Assembly: GCA_019115085.1 (NCBI GenBank)
Contig: DXEF01000039.1
Coordinates: 1 to 32,339 of the forward strand
DNA length: 32,339 nt
Direction: 5' to 3'
Origin: Candidatus Agathobaculum pullicola
GTDB taxonomy: Bacteria; Bacillota; Clostridia; Oscillospirales; Butyricicoccaceae
The notes under the pieces were generated by a model, which was given only the letters and a program-made list of their open reading frames with translations, made no database searches and was not told where the DNA came from. Made by a program: the position numbers and the translations under genes. Positions within the stretch are counted from its first letter, which is position 1. Every line of letters begins with the position of its first letter. This document shows, one piece after another, positions 7,690 to 15,449 of the stretch.

Positions 7690-8055
7690 TCAGGAGCGGG
7701 ATTTGGGCCGCGCAATGAGCGCAAACAGACAGCCGAACACAATGGCGGCCGCGATGCCGCCCGCCGCGCCCGTCACGCCGCCGGTGAACGCACCCAGCAG
7801 ACCGCTTTCGGCCACGGCTTTCGCCACGCCCTTGGCCAGCGAGTAGCCGAATCCCAAAAGGGGAATGGTTGCTCCCGCGCCTGCATAGTCCACGACCGAC
7901 TGGTACAGCCCGAAGGCTTGCAGCGCCACACCCAGCACCACCAGACTGACCAAAATGCGCGCAGGAGTCAGCTTGGTCTTGTCGATGAACACTTGACAAA
8001 TTGCGCAGATCGCGCCGCCCACCCAGAAGGCATTGACGTATTCCATCCAGTTCAT
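7690..8055 (-). CDS. spoVAE: Stage V sporulation protein AE (SpoVAEb)
   Basis: The 121-residue membrane protein is part of the inner spore membrane channel that moves calcium dipicolinate into the forespore and out at germination. Four hydrophobic segments are visible, with the family patterns FWVGGAICAICQVFID and YAGAGATIPLLGFGYSLAKG. The ATG at 8055 overlaps the spoVAD stop in ATGA, and AAAGGAG lies 7 bases upstream. It shares ancestry and the GAGATIPL/GAGTIVPI motif with SpoVAC. Last gene of the spoVAC-AD-AE operon. A 171-residue extension of the frame overlaps spoVAD and is not coding. Confidence 0.95.
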   Translation of the reverse strand: MNWMEYVNAFWVGGAICAICQVFIDKTKLTPARILVSLVVLGVALQAFGLYQSVVDYAGAGATIPLLGFGYSLAKGVAKAVAESGLLGAFTGGVTGAAGGIAAAIVFGCLFALIARPKSRS

Positions 8056-9068
8056 GTGTCGCTCCTTTCTATCACAACCGCGTGACAGATACCGGCAATT
8101 GGCTGGCCCTGCTGCACCGAGGTCGGGCTCATCATGGCGCCCGTACCCGCGAACACCAGCCGCCGCATCTTGCCGGCCTGCATATCGCGCAGCAGCGGCC
8201 CGCACAGCACCGCCGCCGAACAGCCGCAGCCCGAACCGCCCGCATGCGCGTCCTGTTCGTCCCCGAACAGCAGACTGCCGCAGTCCGAGTAAACAGGGGA
8301 AAGGTCGATGCCGTCCATGCGCAAAAGCGTGAGCAGCAGGTCCGCGCCGACATGACCAAGGTCGCCGGTCACGATGCAGTCAAAGTCGGTTGGCTGCGCG
8401 CCGAGGTCGGAAAGCAGGGTGGAAATGGTGTCGTAGGCCGCAGGGGCCATTGCCGCGCCCATGTTGTTTGCGTCCTTCACGCCCATCTCGACCATCTTAC
8501 CAAACAATACATGCGTCACCCGGATGCGTCCCGTTCCCTGTGCGCTCAGGACGGCTGCGCCTGCGGCGGTCGCCGTCCACTGGGCGGTTGGGGCACGCTG
8601 GCCGCCGTAGGCGAGCGGAAAGCGGTACTGCCGCTCTGCCGAACAGAAATGCGAGGATGCCGCAGCCAGCAGACGGCGCGCGGCACCCCCTTCGACCAGA
8701 CAGCCGCCCAGCGCCAGCCCCTGCGCCATGGTTGAGCACGCGCCATACTGTCCGAGATAGGGCGTGTCCGAATCGACCGAGGCGAGGAACGAGCCGGTGC
8801 ATTGATTGAGCAAATCGCCCGCAAGAATGACGTCCAGATCGCCCTTTTGCAGCCCGGCCTTGTTCAGTGCCAGATTGATAGCGGTCTTTTGCAGCGCGCT
8901 TTCCGCCAACTCCCACGACTTCTGCTTCATGCGGTCGTCCTCAGTGACAAAGTCGAAATACGCGCCGAGCGGACCTTCGCCCTCCTTTTTGCCGACCGCA
9001 GCCGCGTGCGCGATGAGATAGGGGCGGCCCGTCAGGTACAGCGTGCGCTGCCCAATGTGTTCGATCAT
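8052..9068 (-). CDS. spoVAD: Stage V sporulation protein AD
   Basis: The 338-residue soluble protein has a thiolase-like fold and binds dipicolinic acid for uptake into the spore by the SpoVA channel. It starts at residue 8 with RTLYLTGRPYLIAHAAAVGKKE, here quoted only as the RTLY...GKKEGEGPLG region, and shows the ACSTMAQGLALGG motif (around residue 113) and GDLGHVGADLLL. Length is the family's usual. It overlaps spoVAC upstream (ATGA at 9065-9068) and spoVAE downstream (ATGA at 8052-8055), so all three are translationally coupled. Confidence 0.96.
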   Translation of the reverse strand: MIEHIGQRTLYLTGRPYLIAHAAAVGKKEGEGPLGAYFDFVTEDDRMKQKSWELAESALQKTAINLALNKAGLQKGDLDVILAGDLLNQCTGSFLASVDSDTPYLGQYGACSTMAQGLALGGCLVEGGAARRLLAAASSHFCSAERQYRFPLAYGGQRAPTAQWTATAAGAAVLSAQGTGRIRVTHVLFGKMVEMGVKDANNMGAAMAPAAYDTISTLLSDLGAQPTDFDCIVTGDLGHVGADLLLTLLRMDGIDLSPVYSDCGSLLFGDEQDAHAGGSGCGCSAAVLCGPLLRDMQAGKMRRLVFAGTGAMMSPTSVQQGQPIAGICHAVVIERSDT

Positions 9069-9517
9069 GCGCCGCCGCCCCCTCCCAGCAGCACAAGCAC
9101 CAGTCCGTAGATCACGCTGGCTGAAATGCCGTAGGTGAGCACCGGCCCGGCGATAACGAACAGCTTTGCGCCTACGCCAAGCACCAGGCCCTCGCTTTTG
9201 AATTCCATCGCGGGTGAAACAATTGAGTTGGCAAAGCCGGTAATCGGCACAATGGTACCCGCGCCCGCGTGCTTGGCCAGCTTTTCATACAGATGCAGGC
9301 AAGTCAGCAGCGCACCGAGAAACACCATGGTAATCGAGGTTGCAGCGGCCGCATCCGTGGTATCCAGTCCGCGCCACTGCCAGAAGTTGCTCACCGCTTC
9401 GCCCACTGTGCAGATCGCGCCGCCGAACAGAAACGCCTTTAGGCAGTCGAGCGGTAGCGGCGACGGCGGGCTTTTCTGTTCCAGCAGACGCTGATAGCTC
9501 TGCTTATCCAGCTTCAT
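9065..9517 (-). CDS. spoVAC: Stage V sporulation protein AC
   Basis: The 150-residue inner-membrane protein is the mechanosensitive-channel-like subunit of the dipicolinate channel in spores. After about 20 charged residues come the family patterns KAFLFGGAICTVGEA and HAGAGTIVPITGFANSIVSPA, with four hydrophobic segments. Two starts are near: ATG at 9523 leaves only one base after the GGAG, while ATG at 9517 has AAGGAG at 7 bases, so I chose 9517. First gene of the spoVA operon. A longer frame back to 10126 runs antisense to the divergent gene and is not coding. Confidence 0.95.
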   Translation of the reverse strand: MKLDKQSYQRLLEQKSPPSPLPLDCLKAFLFGGAICTVGEAVSNFWQWRGLDTTDAAAATSITMVFLGALLTCLHLYEKLAKHAGAGTIVPITGFANSIVSPAMEFKSEGLVLGVGAKLFVIAGPVLTYGISASVIYGLVLVLLGGGGGA

Positions 9518-9595
9518 AATCATGCTCCTTCCGGTTTTTGTGCTATTTTGTGCAAAAGACGGCAGTTTATCCATCCCGCGCAAAAGATTGCGCAC

Positions 9596-9626
9596 AAGCA
9601 TGAACCCCATATTACTGCGCATACTG
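9596..9626. promoter_or_regulatory. Candidate bidirectional forespore (sigma-G-like) promoter
   Basis: Plus strand: GCATG (9598-9602), 17 bases, CATACTG (9620-9626). Minus strand: GTATG (9624-9620), 17 bases, CATGCTT (9602-9596). Both match the B. subtilis sigma-G pattern GHATR / CATNHTA with one mismatch in the last -10 base. The -35 of each lies within the -10 of the other. Predicted starts are about 29 bases before the ATG at 9662 and about 72 bases before spoVAC. A weaker alternative for spoVAC is minus-strand GGATA (9572-9568), 17 bases, CAAAATA (9550-9544). Confidence 0.5.
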
Positions 9627-9661
9627 ATTGCATCCCGGAAAAGCAAAGGAGAGAGCAAACT

Positions 9662-10096
9662 ATGGTCGAGCAGGATACGATTAAGCTGCTGCGCGAGTGC
9701 GACGCGGGCATCAAAATGGGCGTGGCATCCATTGACGAGGTGCTGGAGTATATCAAAAGCGATACGCTTCGGCAGCATTTGGACAAATGCCGAAACGAGC
9801 ATATCAAATTGCAGGATGAAATACAGGTGCTGCTGGACGAATATCATGACGACGGCAAGGAGCCCAATCCAATCGCCAAGGGTATGTCGTGGATGAAAAC
9901 CAACGTTAAGCTGGGCATGGATGAATCCGATCACACCGTTGCCGATCTGATGACCGACGGCTGCAACATGGGTGTCAAATCGCTGAACCGATACCTCAAT
10001 CAATACGAGGCCGCCAGCGAGAAAACCAAGGATATCACCAAGCGGCTCATCCATTTGGAGGAGCAGCTGGCAAACCAGATGCGGGAGTTTCTGTAA
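9662..10096 (+). CDS. Small helical protein, probable ferritin-like DUF2383 family
   Basis: The 144-residue soluble protein is predicted to be nearly all helix. The order of segments (MVEQDTIKLLRECDAGIKMG, a central LQDEIQVLLDEYHDDG, and MGVKSLNRYLNQYEAASEKT near the C-terminus) resembles DUF2383/ferritin-like proteins found in sporulating Clostridia. I do not see a complete diiron E-x-x-H pair, so a ferroxidase role should not be assumed. Start at 9662 has AAAGGAG 10 bases upstream. It is divergent from spoVAC and may share a forespore promoter with it, so a spore role is plausible inference. Terminator at 10125-10154. Confidence 0.75.
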   Translation: MVEQDTIKLLRECDAGIKMGVASIDEVLEYIKSDTLRQHLDKCRNEHIKLQDEIQVLLDEYHDDGKEPNPIAKGMSWMKTNVKLGMDESDHTVADLMTDGCNMGVKSLNRYLNQYEAASEKTKDITKRLIHLEEQLANQMREFL

Positions 10097-10124
10097 AACA
10101 ATCCTTACAGGCATGTTCGGCAGC

Positions 10125-10154
10125 AAAAAAACCGCCCCCGAAGGGCGGTTTTTT
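10125..10154. terminator. Bidirectional terminator
   Basis: ACCGCCC (10131-10137) pairs with GGGCGGT (10143-10149) around CCGAA, with A-tract and T-tract on either side. It ends the plus-strand ferritin-like gene and the minus-strand nadE-vanZ-tyrA unit, whose tyrA stop is 2 bases beyond. Confidence 0.92.
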
Positions 10155-10155
10155 G

Positions 10156-10992
10156 TTATCCCAGTGTTTCTTTGCGCTCGCGTCCGTCGCGCAGCAGCGC
10201 GGTCAGTGTTTCTCGGTCGCCCGCACGGATGGCGCGACGGTATTCGTCCAGATGCCGGATGATTTCGTCGATTTCCTGTGCCAGCGGCTCAGCGTTGCAC
10301 AAAAACAGCTCGCTCCACATGGTTTCGTTGAGCTTGGCAACGCGCGTCAAATCCTTGTAGCTGCCCGCGGAGTAGCCGTTGTGCTTGTCTGCCTCCGGGC
10401 TTTTGATGTAGGCCGAGGACACGACATGCGCCAGCTGCGAAGTGAACGCGATCATCTTGTCGTGCTGCGCGGCGGTGCAGCGCACGGTCTGCCCAAAGCC
10501 GAGCGACATGAAGTACGCTTCCAGCTGCTCGAGCACGCGCTCGGTGCTGCTTCTCGTCGGCACGAAAATCATACTTGCGCCGTCAAACAGCGTCGGCAGC
10601 GCAAAATCCAAACCGGAAAATTCGCGGCCCGCCATCGGGTGTCCGCCGACAAAGTGCACGCCTGCGTCGAGCGCGGCCTGCTCAAGATGCTCAACCATAA
10701 ACTGCTTGACGCCAACCATATCGACCACGACACAGCCTTTTTTGAGCTTGGGTATATTTTCCAGCAGCCAGTCCACCGTCGCCTGTGGATACAGGCCAAT
10801 GATGACTAGATCGGCTTCCTTATAGAGCGCTTCGGTGGCGATAGCGTCGATCGAGCCGTCTGCGAGTGCCTGTTCGGCGGTGCGGCGGGTGCGGTTCCAG
10901 CCGAGGACACGGCTGAGTGTGCGCGCCTTGATGGCCTTGGCCATCGAGCCGCCCATCAGACCGAGACCTGCGATGAGTACGGTGTCAAACAT
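10156..10992 (-). CDS. tyrA: Prephenate dehydrogenase
   Basis: The 278-residue enzyme oxidatively decarboxylates prephenate to 4-hydroxyphenylpyruvate in tyrosine synthesis. The N-terminal Rossmann fold starts AGLGLMGGS (8-16) for NAD; the catalytic-region histidine is H118 in GGHPMAGRE; the helical C-terminal domain holds TSQLAHVVSSA and the SYKDLTRVA motif. Length fits the short form without an ACT domain, so allosteric control by tyrosine through ACT is absent. AAGGAG lies 10 bases upstream. It starts 6 bases after the vanZ-like stop and is likely the last gene of the nadE unit; no other aromatic-pathway gene is near. Confidence 0.94.
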   Translation of the reverse strand: MFDTVLIAGLGLMGGSMAKAIKARTLSRVLGWNRTRRTAEQALADGSIDAIATEALYKEADLVIIGLYPQATVDWLLENIPKLKKGCVVVDMVGVKQFMVEHLEQAALDAGVHFVGGHPMAGREFSGLDFALPTLFDGASMIFVPTRSSTERVLEQLEAYFMSLGFGQTVRCTAAQHDKMIAFTSQLAHVVSSAYIKSPEADKHNGYSAGSYKDLTRVAKLNETMWSELFLCNAEPLAQEIDEIIRHLDEYRRAIRAGDRETLTALLRDGRERKETLG

Positions 10993-10998
10993 AGGGGG

Positions 10999-11655
10999 TC
11001 ACTCCTTATTTCTGGGATTTACGCGGCAGATATGCCGCCAAATGGGGGTAATGCGGCAGATAATAAACACAATCAGCGCACCGGCGAGGTTGAGTATCAA
11101 GTCATCCACATCGCACGAGCCTGCGCCCGTATAGACCTGTGCCACCTCGACCGCCGTGATGCCGAGCGTGAGCGTTGCCGTAAAAAAAAAGATGCTGCGC
11201 TGCCAGCGAAACAGCGCGGGCAGAAACACGCCCATCGGCGCAAACGCAATCAGATTGCCCAGCAAGTTTAAAATCACCAGCCGCAGCGAAATATTGTCGT
11301 AGCCGTAGGCAATCAGGTAGTTTTTAATCGTGCGCAGCGGTTCCAGATTGACCGCGTCCAGCCGTGCGTGCATGGAAATGCCGCGGCCGAAGGCGTTGTC
11401 GAAAAACAAGACATTGGCCAGCACCCAAAGGTAATACCAGAACAAAAGCAGCATATAGTCGTGCCGCCGTTTGCTGCGCGCGGCTTTGGGTACGCCGTAG
11501 AACAGCGCGGTGCCCAGCAGCACGACAAACGCCGCGGCGAATGCGAATTTCTGCTCCGGCCCGACGATATATTCCGGCGCAAGCTCGTAATAGAGGTTAA
11601 AGCAAAGCAGGGCGGCGGTCGCAATAACCGCCAGCCTGCGAATCAGGGTTTTCAA
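10999..11655 (-). CDS. VanZ-like membrane protein
   Basis: The 218-residue membrane protein has about five hydrophobic segments (residues 8-24, 37-54, 68-86, and two in the C-terminal half). The VanZ-like signature NLLGNLIAFAPMGVFLP is followed by E..Q near 168-171 and GSCDVDDLILNLAGALI. VanZ of enterococcal vancomycin clusters gives low-level teicoplanin resistance, but most homologues are of unknown function and no van genes are near, so resistance should not be inferred. The start appears to be TTG at 11655, with AAAGGG about 12 bases upstream, 18 bases after the nadE stop. Confidence 0.85.
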   Translation of the reverse strand: MKTLIRRLAVIATAALLCFNLYYELAPEYIVGPEQKFAFAAAFVVLLGTALFYGVPKAARSKRRHDYMLLLFWYYLWVLANVLFFDNAFGRGISMHARLDAVNLEPLRTIKNYLIAYGYDNISLRLVILNLLGNLIAFAPMGVFLPALFRWQRSIFFFTATLTLGITAVEVAQVYTGAGSCDVDDLILNLAGALIVFIICRITPIWRHICRVNPRNKE

Positions 11656-11673
11656 AACAGGTTATTCCCTTTC

Positions 11674-13596
11674 TTACAGGTTTTCTGCTTCGCGCAGCCA
11701 AAGCGTAGCGCACGCGTCCGACGGCATACGCCAGTCGCCGCGGGGCGACAGCGTGATGGTGCCGACCTTGGGGCCGTCCGGCAGGCAGGAGCGTTTGAAC
11801 TGCTGCGAGAAGAAACGGCGCAGGAAGGTGGTCAGCCATTTTTTGATGGTTGCCTCATCATATGCGCCCGCAAAGGTTTTACGGGCAATACGGTAGATTT
11901 TGCGCGGCGAATAGCCGAAGCGCAGCATATAATAGAGGAAAAAGTCGTGCAGCTCGTACGGGCCGACCAAATCCTCGGTTTTCTGGCTGATTTCTCCGTC
12001 CTTGGGCGGCAGCAGCTCGGGGGACACCGGTGTGTCGAGCACATCGCTCAGCACGTCGCTCAGCTCGCCCAGCGCGCGGTCGGCCTCGTAGGCCACCAGA
12101 TAGCGCACCAGCGTCTTGGGGATGGAGGCGTTGACGCCGTACATGCTCATATGGTCGCCGTTGTAGGTCGCCCAGCCGAGCGCCAGCTCGGACAGGTCGC
12201 CCGTACCCACCACCATACCGCCGTGCTTGTTGGCAAGATTCATCAGCACCAGCGTCCGCATACGGGCCTGCCCGTTTTCAAACGTCACCGAGAGGTCGTC
12301 CTTGCTCTGACCGATGTCAGAAAAATGCTGGTCAACCGCGGCCTTGATGTCCACAGTCTGGAGCGTCACGCCGTAAGCGTCCGCCAGCTTTTCCGCGTTG
12401 CCGCGCGTGCGCGCGGTCGTGCCGAAGCAGGGCATGGTCACCGCGAGGATACCCTTGCGGTCCAGTCCCAGCATATCAAAGGCGTGCACAGCGACAATGA
12501 GCGCAAGCGTGGAATCCAGTCCGCCCGACAGGCCGATCACCGCGGTTTTCGCGTGCGTATGGCGCAGACGGGTGGCAAGACCGGTGGCCTGTAAGGTCAG
12601 AATCTCCTCGCATCGCTCGTCGCGCAGCGCCTTGCTTGCGGGCACAAACGGGGTGCGAGGGAAGCTGCGGTCGGTGAGGTCACAGTCCGACATGGACAGA
12701 CGGAAGGAAAATTCGCCCGTCGGCACACTCCGGAAGGTGTTCATGCGCTGCCGCTCATGCGCCAGACGCTGCAAATCAATGTCGGCATAGGTGATGCCGT
12801 GGGTGAACATGCGGCTCTCGGCCAGCAGCGCGCCGTTTTCCGCAATCAGGTTGTGTCCCGCGAATACTAAGTCCTGCGTGGATTCGCCAAAGCCCGCGTC
12901 CGCGTACAGATAGGCGCACAGCAGACGGCCGGACTGCTGCCGCACGAGGTCGCGGCGGTAGGACGCTTTTCCAATGATTTCATCCGAAGCGGACAGGTTG
13001 GCGATGATATATGCGCCGCCCTGCGCCAGCGTGGTCGAGGGAGGATTGGGCACCCAAAGGTCCTCGCAAATCTCCACGCCGAAGGTGAACAGCGGCGCGG
13101 CCTCACAGGTGAACACCTGTCCGGTCACAACCGGCACACAGACGGCCTCGCCGCTGCCGTTCCGCACGGTTACGCCCTCCATGTCATCCAGCAATTCTCC
13201 GGAAACAAAGTGGCGCTGCTCATAAAATTCGGAATAGTTCGGCAGGTGCTGCTTGGGAACAAAAGCCAGTATCTCGCCCCCGCACAGAACGGCGGCGCAG
13301 TTGTACAGCTTGCCGCGCACGCGCAGCGGCAGGCCGACCAGCACGACGGCCTTCAGCCCCGCCGTCTCGCGGCAGACTGTTTCGAGCGCGTCCAGTGCGC
13401 CATTTAATAGGATTTCCTGCAAAAACAGGTCGCCGCAGGTGTAGCCGGTCAGGCAAAGCTCGGGGAACACAATCAGACGCGCGCCCTTGTCGGCGGCCTG
13501 CTTAGCCTTTTCTATGACTTCGGAAGCGTTATAGGCGCAGTCCGCCACCCGTAAATCGGGCGTTACGGCAGCGATTTTGACAAATCCATCCTGCAT
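11674..13596 (-). CDS. nadE: Glutamine-dependent NAD+ synthetase
   Basis: The 640-residue cytosolic enzyme amidates deamido-NAD to NAD in the last step of NAD synthesis. The N-terminal nitrilase-type glutaminase domain (1 to about 290) shows the catalytic triad E46 (FPELCLTGY), K115 (PKQHLPN) and C177 (VEICEDLW). The C-terminal synthetase (about 330-640) has the ATP loop SGGLDS (357-362) and TGDLSELALGWATY. The length is that of the long two-domain form. Start at 13596 has GGAGG 9 bases upstream. The gene leads a minus-strand unit with the vanZ-like gene and tyrA. Confidence 0.97.
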   Translation of the reverse strand: MQDGFVKIAAVTPDLRVADCAYNASEVIEKAKQAADKGARLIVFPELCLTGYTCGDLFLQEILLNGALDALETVCRETAGLKAVVLVGLPLRVRGKLYNCAAVLCGGEILAFVPKQHLPNYSEFYEQRHFVSGELLDDMEGVTVRNGSGEAVCVPVVTGQVFTCEAAPLFTFGVEICEDLWVPNPPSTTLAQGGAYIIANLSASDEIIGKASYRRDLVRQQSGRLLCAYLYADAGFGESTQDLVFAGHNLIAENGALLAESRMFTHGITYADIDLQRLAHERQRMNTFRSVPTGEFSFRLSMSDCDLTDRSFPRTPFVPASKALRDERCEEILTLQATGLATRLRHTHAKTAVIGLSGGLDSTLALIVAVHAFDMLGLDRKGILAVTMPCFGTTARTRGNAEKLADAYGVTLQTVDIKAAVDQHFSDIGQSKDDLSVTFENGQARMRTLVLMNLANKHGGMVVGTGDLSELALGWATYNGDHMSMYGVNASIPKTLVRYLVAYEADRALGELSDVLSDVLDTPVSPELLPPKDGEISQKTEDLVGPYELHDFFLYYMLRFGYSPRKIYRIARKTFAGAYDEATIKKWLTTFLRRFFSQQFKRSCLPDGPKVGTITLSPRGDWRMPSDACATLWLREAENL

Positions 13597-13629
13597 TCCA
13601 GTATTCCTCCAGATAATTCAGATATGGTT

Positions 13630-13658
13630 AGTATACCCTTTTTTGCCCCGATACGCAA
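13630..13658 (-). promoter_or_regulatory. Sigma-A promoter of nadE
   Basis: Minus-strand TTGCGT (13653-13658) and TATACT (13630-13635) are spaced by 17 bases, about 34 bases before the nadE ATG. Confidence 0.7.
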
Positions 13659-13699
13659 GCGATTTTGCCTTGTGTCGGCTGCGGGCGACACGGAAAGAC

Positions 13700-13744
13700 A
13701 AAAAAAGCGCCGTCCACCTGCCAAAAAGGCAGGATGGACGGCGT
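13700..13744 (-). terminator. Terminator of the SLC13-like gene
   Basis: On the minus strand CGCCGTCCAT-CCTGCC (from 13743) pairs with GGCAGG-TGGACGGCG around TTTTT with one bulged base, and is followed by seven T. It starts 22 bases past the permease stop at 13766. Confidence 0.93.
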
Positions 13745-13765
13745 TATACCGTTTTCAGAACACAT

Positions 13766-14896
13766 TCAGCCGGCGCAGCCGAACAGGAACGCCGCGCCCG
13801 ACAGCAAAACCAGCCCCGCGATATTGGCCAGCGTAAACACCAGCAGGTAGCGCGGCAGCGAGGTGTTTTCCGCGCGTAAGTACAGTTTGAGCGAGATGAG
13901 ACTCGCCAGCGACGCGATGGGCGTACCCAGACCGCCGACGTCCACACCGGCCAGCAACGCGCGCCAATTGTCGGTAAAGCCGGAAAGCAGCACTGCTGCG
14001 GGCACGTTGCTGATGACCTGACTGGCCAGTACGCTTGTCCAATAAGTACTGCGTCCGAGCAGCAGCTCGAGCGCATGGCGCACCGCGTCGATGCGGCCGA
14101 TATTGCCTGCAAAGATAAAAAAGCAGACAAAGGTAAAAAGCAGCGCGTAGTCCACGCGCGCAAACAGCCCGCGTGCGAACAGCAGCAGGCACAGCGCCAC
14201 CACCGCGGTCGTGATGCCGTAATGCAGAACATGCACAACCGACAGCAGACACAGCACAAACAGCAGGCACAGCAAGGCAAACAGGCGCGGCTGCGCAATA
14301 TGCTCCTGCTGCGGAAACGTAATTTCAATGCTCTCACCACGCGTCCATAGTGCGGCGACCGACAGCGCGACCAGACTGACCAGCGTCAGCGGCAGCACGA
14401 CGCGCAGGAATGCACCAAAGCCCAGACTGTAATACGAGCAGAGGAACAGATTTTGCGGATTGCCGACCGGCGTCGCCATACTGCCGAGGTTGGCAGCCAG
14501 CGTTTGCAGCACGACCACGCGGATGAGCGCCTCCATGCGACCGATATGGCCGAGCACGAGCACTGTGAACGGCACAAAGGTGATGAGCGCCACGTCGTTG
14601 GTGATCAGCATGGAGCAGAAAAACGGCAGCAGCACCAGCGCGAGATACAGCAGCCGCAGCTGCTTGCGTCCGATCAGCAGACGCTGCGCCAGCACGGTAA
14701 ACAAACCGCATTGCTGCAAGCCCGCGACAACTGCCATCAGGCAGAACAACAGACACAGTACGCGCAGGTCAATATAGCTGGCATACGCCGCATCAGGCGG
14801 AACAGCTATCATGGACAGCAGCGCGCACACGAGCGAAATCACCAGAACGGCTTCGCGTCTTGCAAAGCCGCCCAGTTTGGTCAGAAAGGGATACAT
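13766..14896 (-). CDS. SLC13/ArsB-like ion transporter superfamily permease
   Basis: The 376-residue membrane protein has 9-11 hydrophobic segments. Two family features are visible: SMLITNDVALITFVPF (about 94-109) with LGSMATPVGNPQNLF (about 135-150), and the C-terminal repeat SQVISNVPAAVLLSGF with GGLGTPIASLASL. These mark the Ion Transporter superfamily (citrate/anion transporters, ArsB, NhaD). The family includes transporters for dicarboxylates, arsenite, sulfate and sodium/proton exchange, and the substrate cannot be told here. It is shorter than most SLC13 members (about 430-480). GAGG lies 7 bases before the ATG at 14896. No clear promoter lies in the 57 bases after the rplL terminator; it may depend on readthrough from rplJL. 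Confidence 0.8.
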   Translation of the reverse strand: MYPFLTKLGGFARREAVLVISLVCALLSMIAVPPDAAYASYIDLRVLCLLFCLMAVVAGLQQCGLFTVLAQRLLIGRKQLRLLYLALVLLPFFCSMLITNDVALITFVPFTVLVLGHIGRMEALIRVVVLQTLAANLGSMATPVGNPQNLFLCSYYSLGFGAFLRVVLPLTLVSLVALSVAALWTRGESIEITFPQQEHIAQPRLFALLCLLFVLCLLSVVHVLHYGITTAVVALCLLLFARGLFARVDYALLFTFVCFFIFAGNIGRIDAVRHALELLLGRSTYWTSVLASQVISNVPAAVLLSGFTDNWRALLAGVDVGGLGTPIASLASLISLKLYLRAENTSLPRYLLVFTLANIAGLVLLSGAAFLFGCAG

Positions 14897-14944
14897 AACA
14901 GGGCCTCATTCCCGGAATCATCCGTATATGAAATACAAAAGGAC

Positions 14945-14983
14945 AAAACAAACGGCAGGTATTGCTGAAAGCAATACCTGCCG
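14945..14983 (-). terminator. Terminator of rplJ-rplL
   Basis: A perfect 13-bp inverted repeat (14953-14965 with 14971-14983, loop TGAAA) is followed on the minus strand by TTTGTTTTGTCCTTTTG. It lies 51 bases past the rplL stop. Confidence 0.88.
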
Positions 14984-15033
14984 GGTTTCAGACAGCTTGC
15001 AACCCTGAAAGGGCCGGCCGAGCAATTGGAAAA

Positions 15034-15405
15034 TTACTTGAGCTCAACCTTAGCGCCAGCAGCCTCGAGCTTCTCCTTGATCTCGTTAGCCTCAGCTTCC
15101 GGAGCAGCTTCCTTGATGGTCTGCGGAGCGGAGTCAACCTTCTCCTTGGCTTCCTTCAGGCCCAGGCCGGTGATCTCACGAACAACCTTGATAACATTGA
15201 TCTTGGAGGAACCAGCGTCAACCAGAACAACGTCGAAATCGGTCTTAGCGTCAGCAGCAGCAGCGTCGCCAGCGCCAGCAGCAGCACCTGCAACGGCAAC
15301 CGGGGTAGCGGATACGCCAAATTCTTCTTCCAGAGCCTTTACCAGCTCGGAGAGCTCCATAACCTTGAGCTCTTTTACAGCTTCCATAATCTCTGCAACA
15401 GTCAT
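15034..15405 (-). CDS. rplL: Ribosomal protein bL12 (L7/L12)
   Basis: The 123-residue stalk protein binds the L10 C-terminus as dimers and recruits translation GTPases. The N-terminal dimerisation helix pair (1-32), an alanine-rich hinge (about 37-52) and the compact C-terminal domain with [15 protein letters not shown] and the end [12 protein letters not shown] are all present. GGAGG lies 10 bases upstream. It follows rplJ by 44 bases and is followed by a terminator, so rpoB is not downstream as it is in most bacteria. Confidence 0.98.
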   Translation of the reverse strand: MTVAEIMEAVKELKVMELSELVKALEEEFGVSATPVAVAGAAAGAGDAAAADAKTDFDVVLVDAGSSKINVIKVVREITGLGLKEAKEKVDSAPQTIKEAAPEAEANEIKEKLEAAGAKVELK

Positions 15406-15449
15406 GGGATTAAACCTCCATTATAAGTTATTTTTAAAGTTTTGTTTGA

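Noticed and set aside
10999-11655. Glycopeptide resistance determinant
   Set aside because: Only VanZ-like similarity; no vanHAX or two-component genes are present.
11368-12594. 408-codon open frame opposite vanZ and nadE
   Set aside because: Shadow frame: both genes on the other strand have complete catalytic or family motifs, and the translation is basic and low in hydrophobic order.
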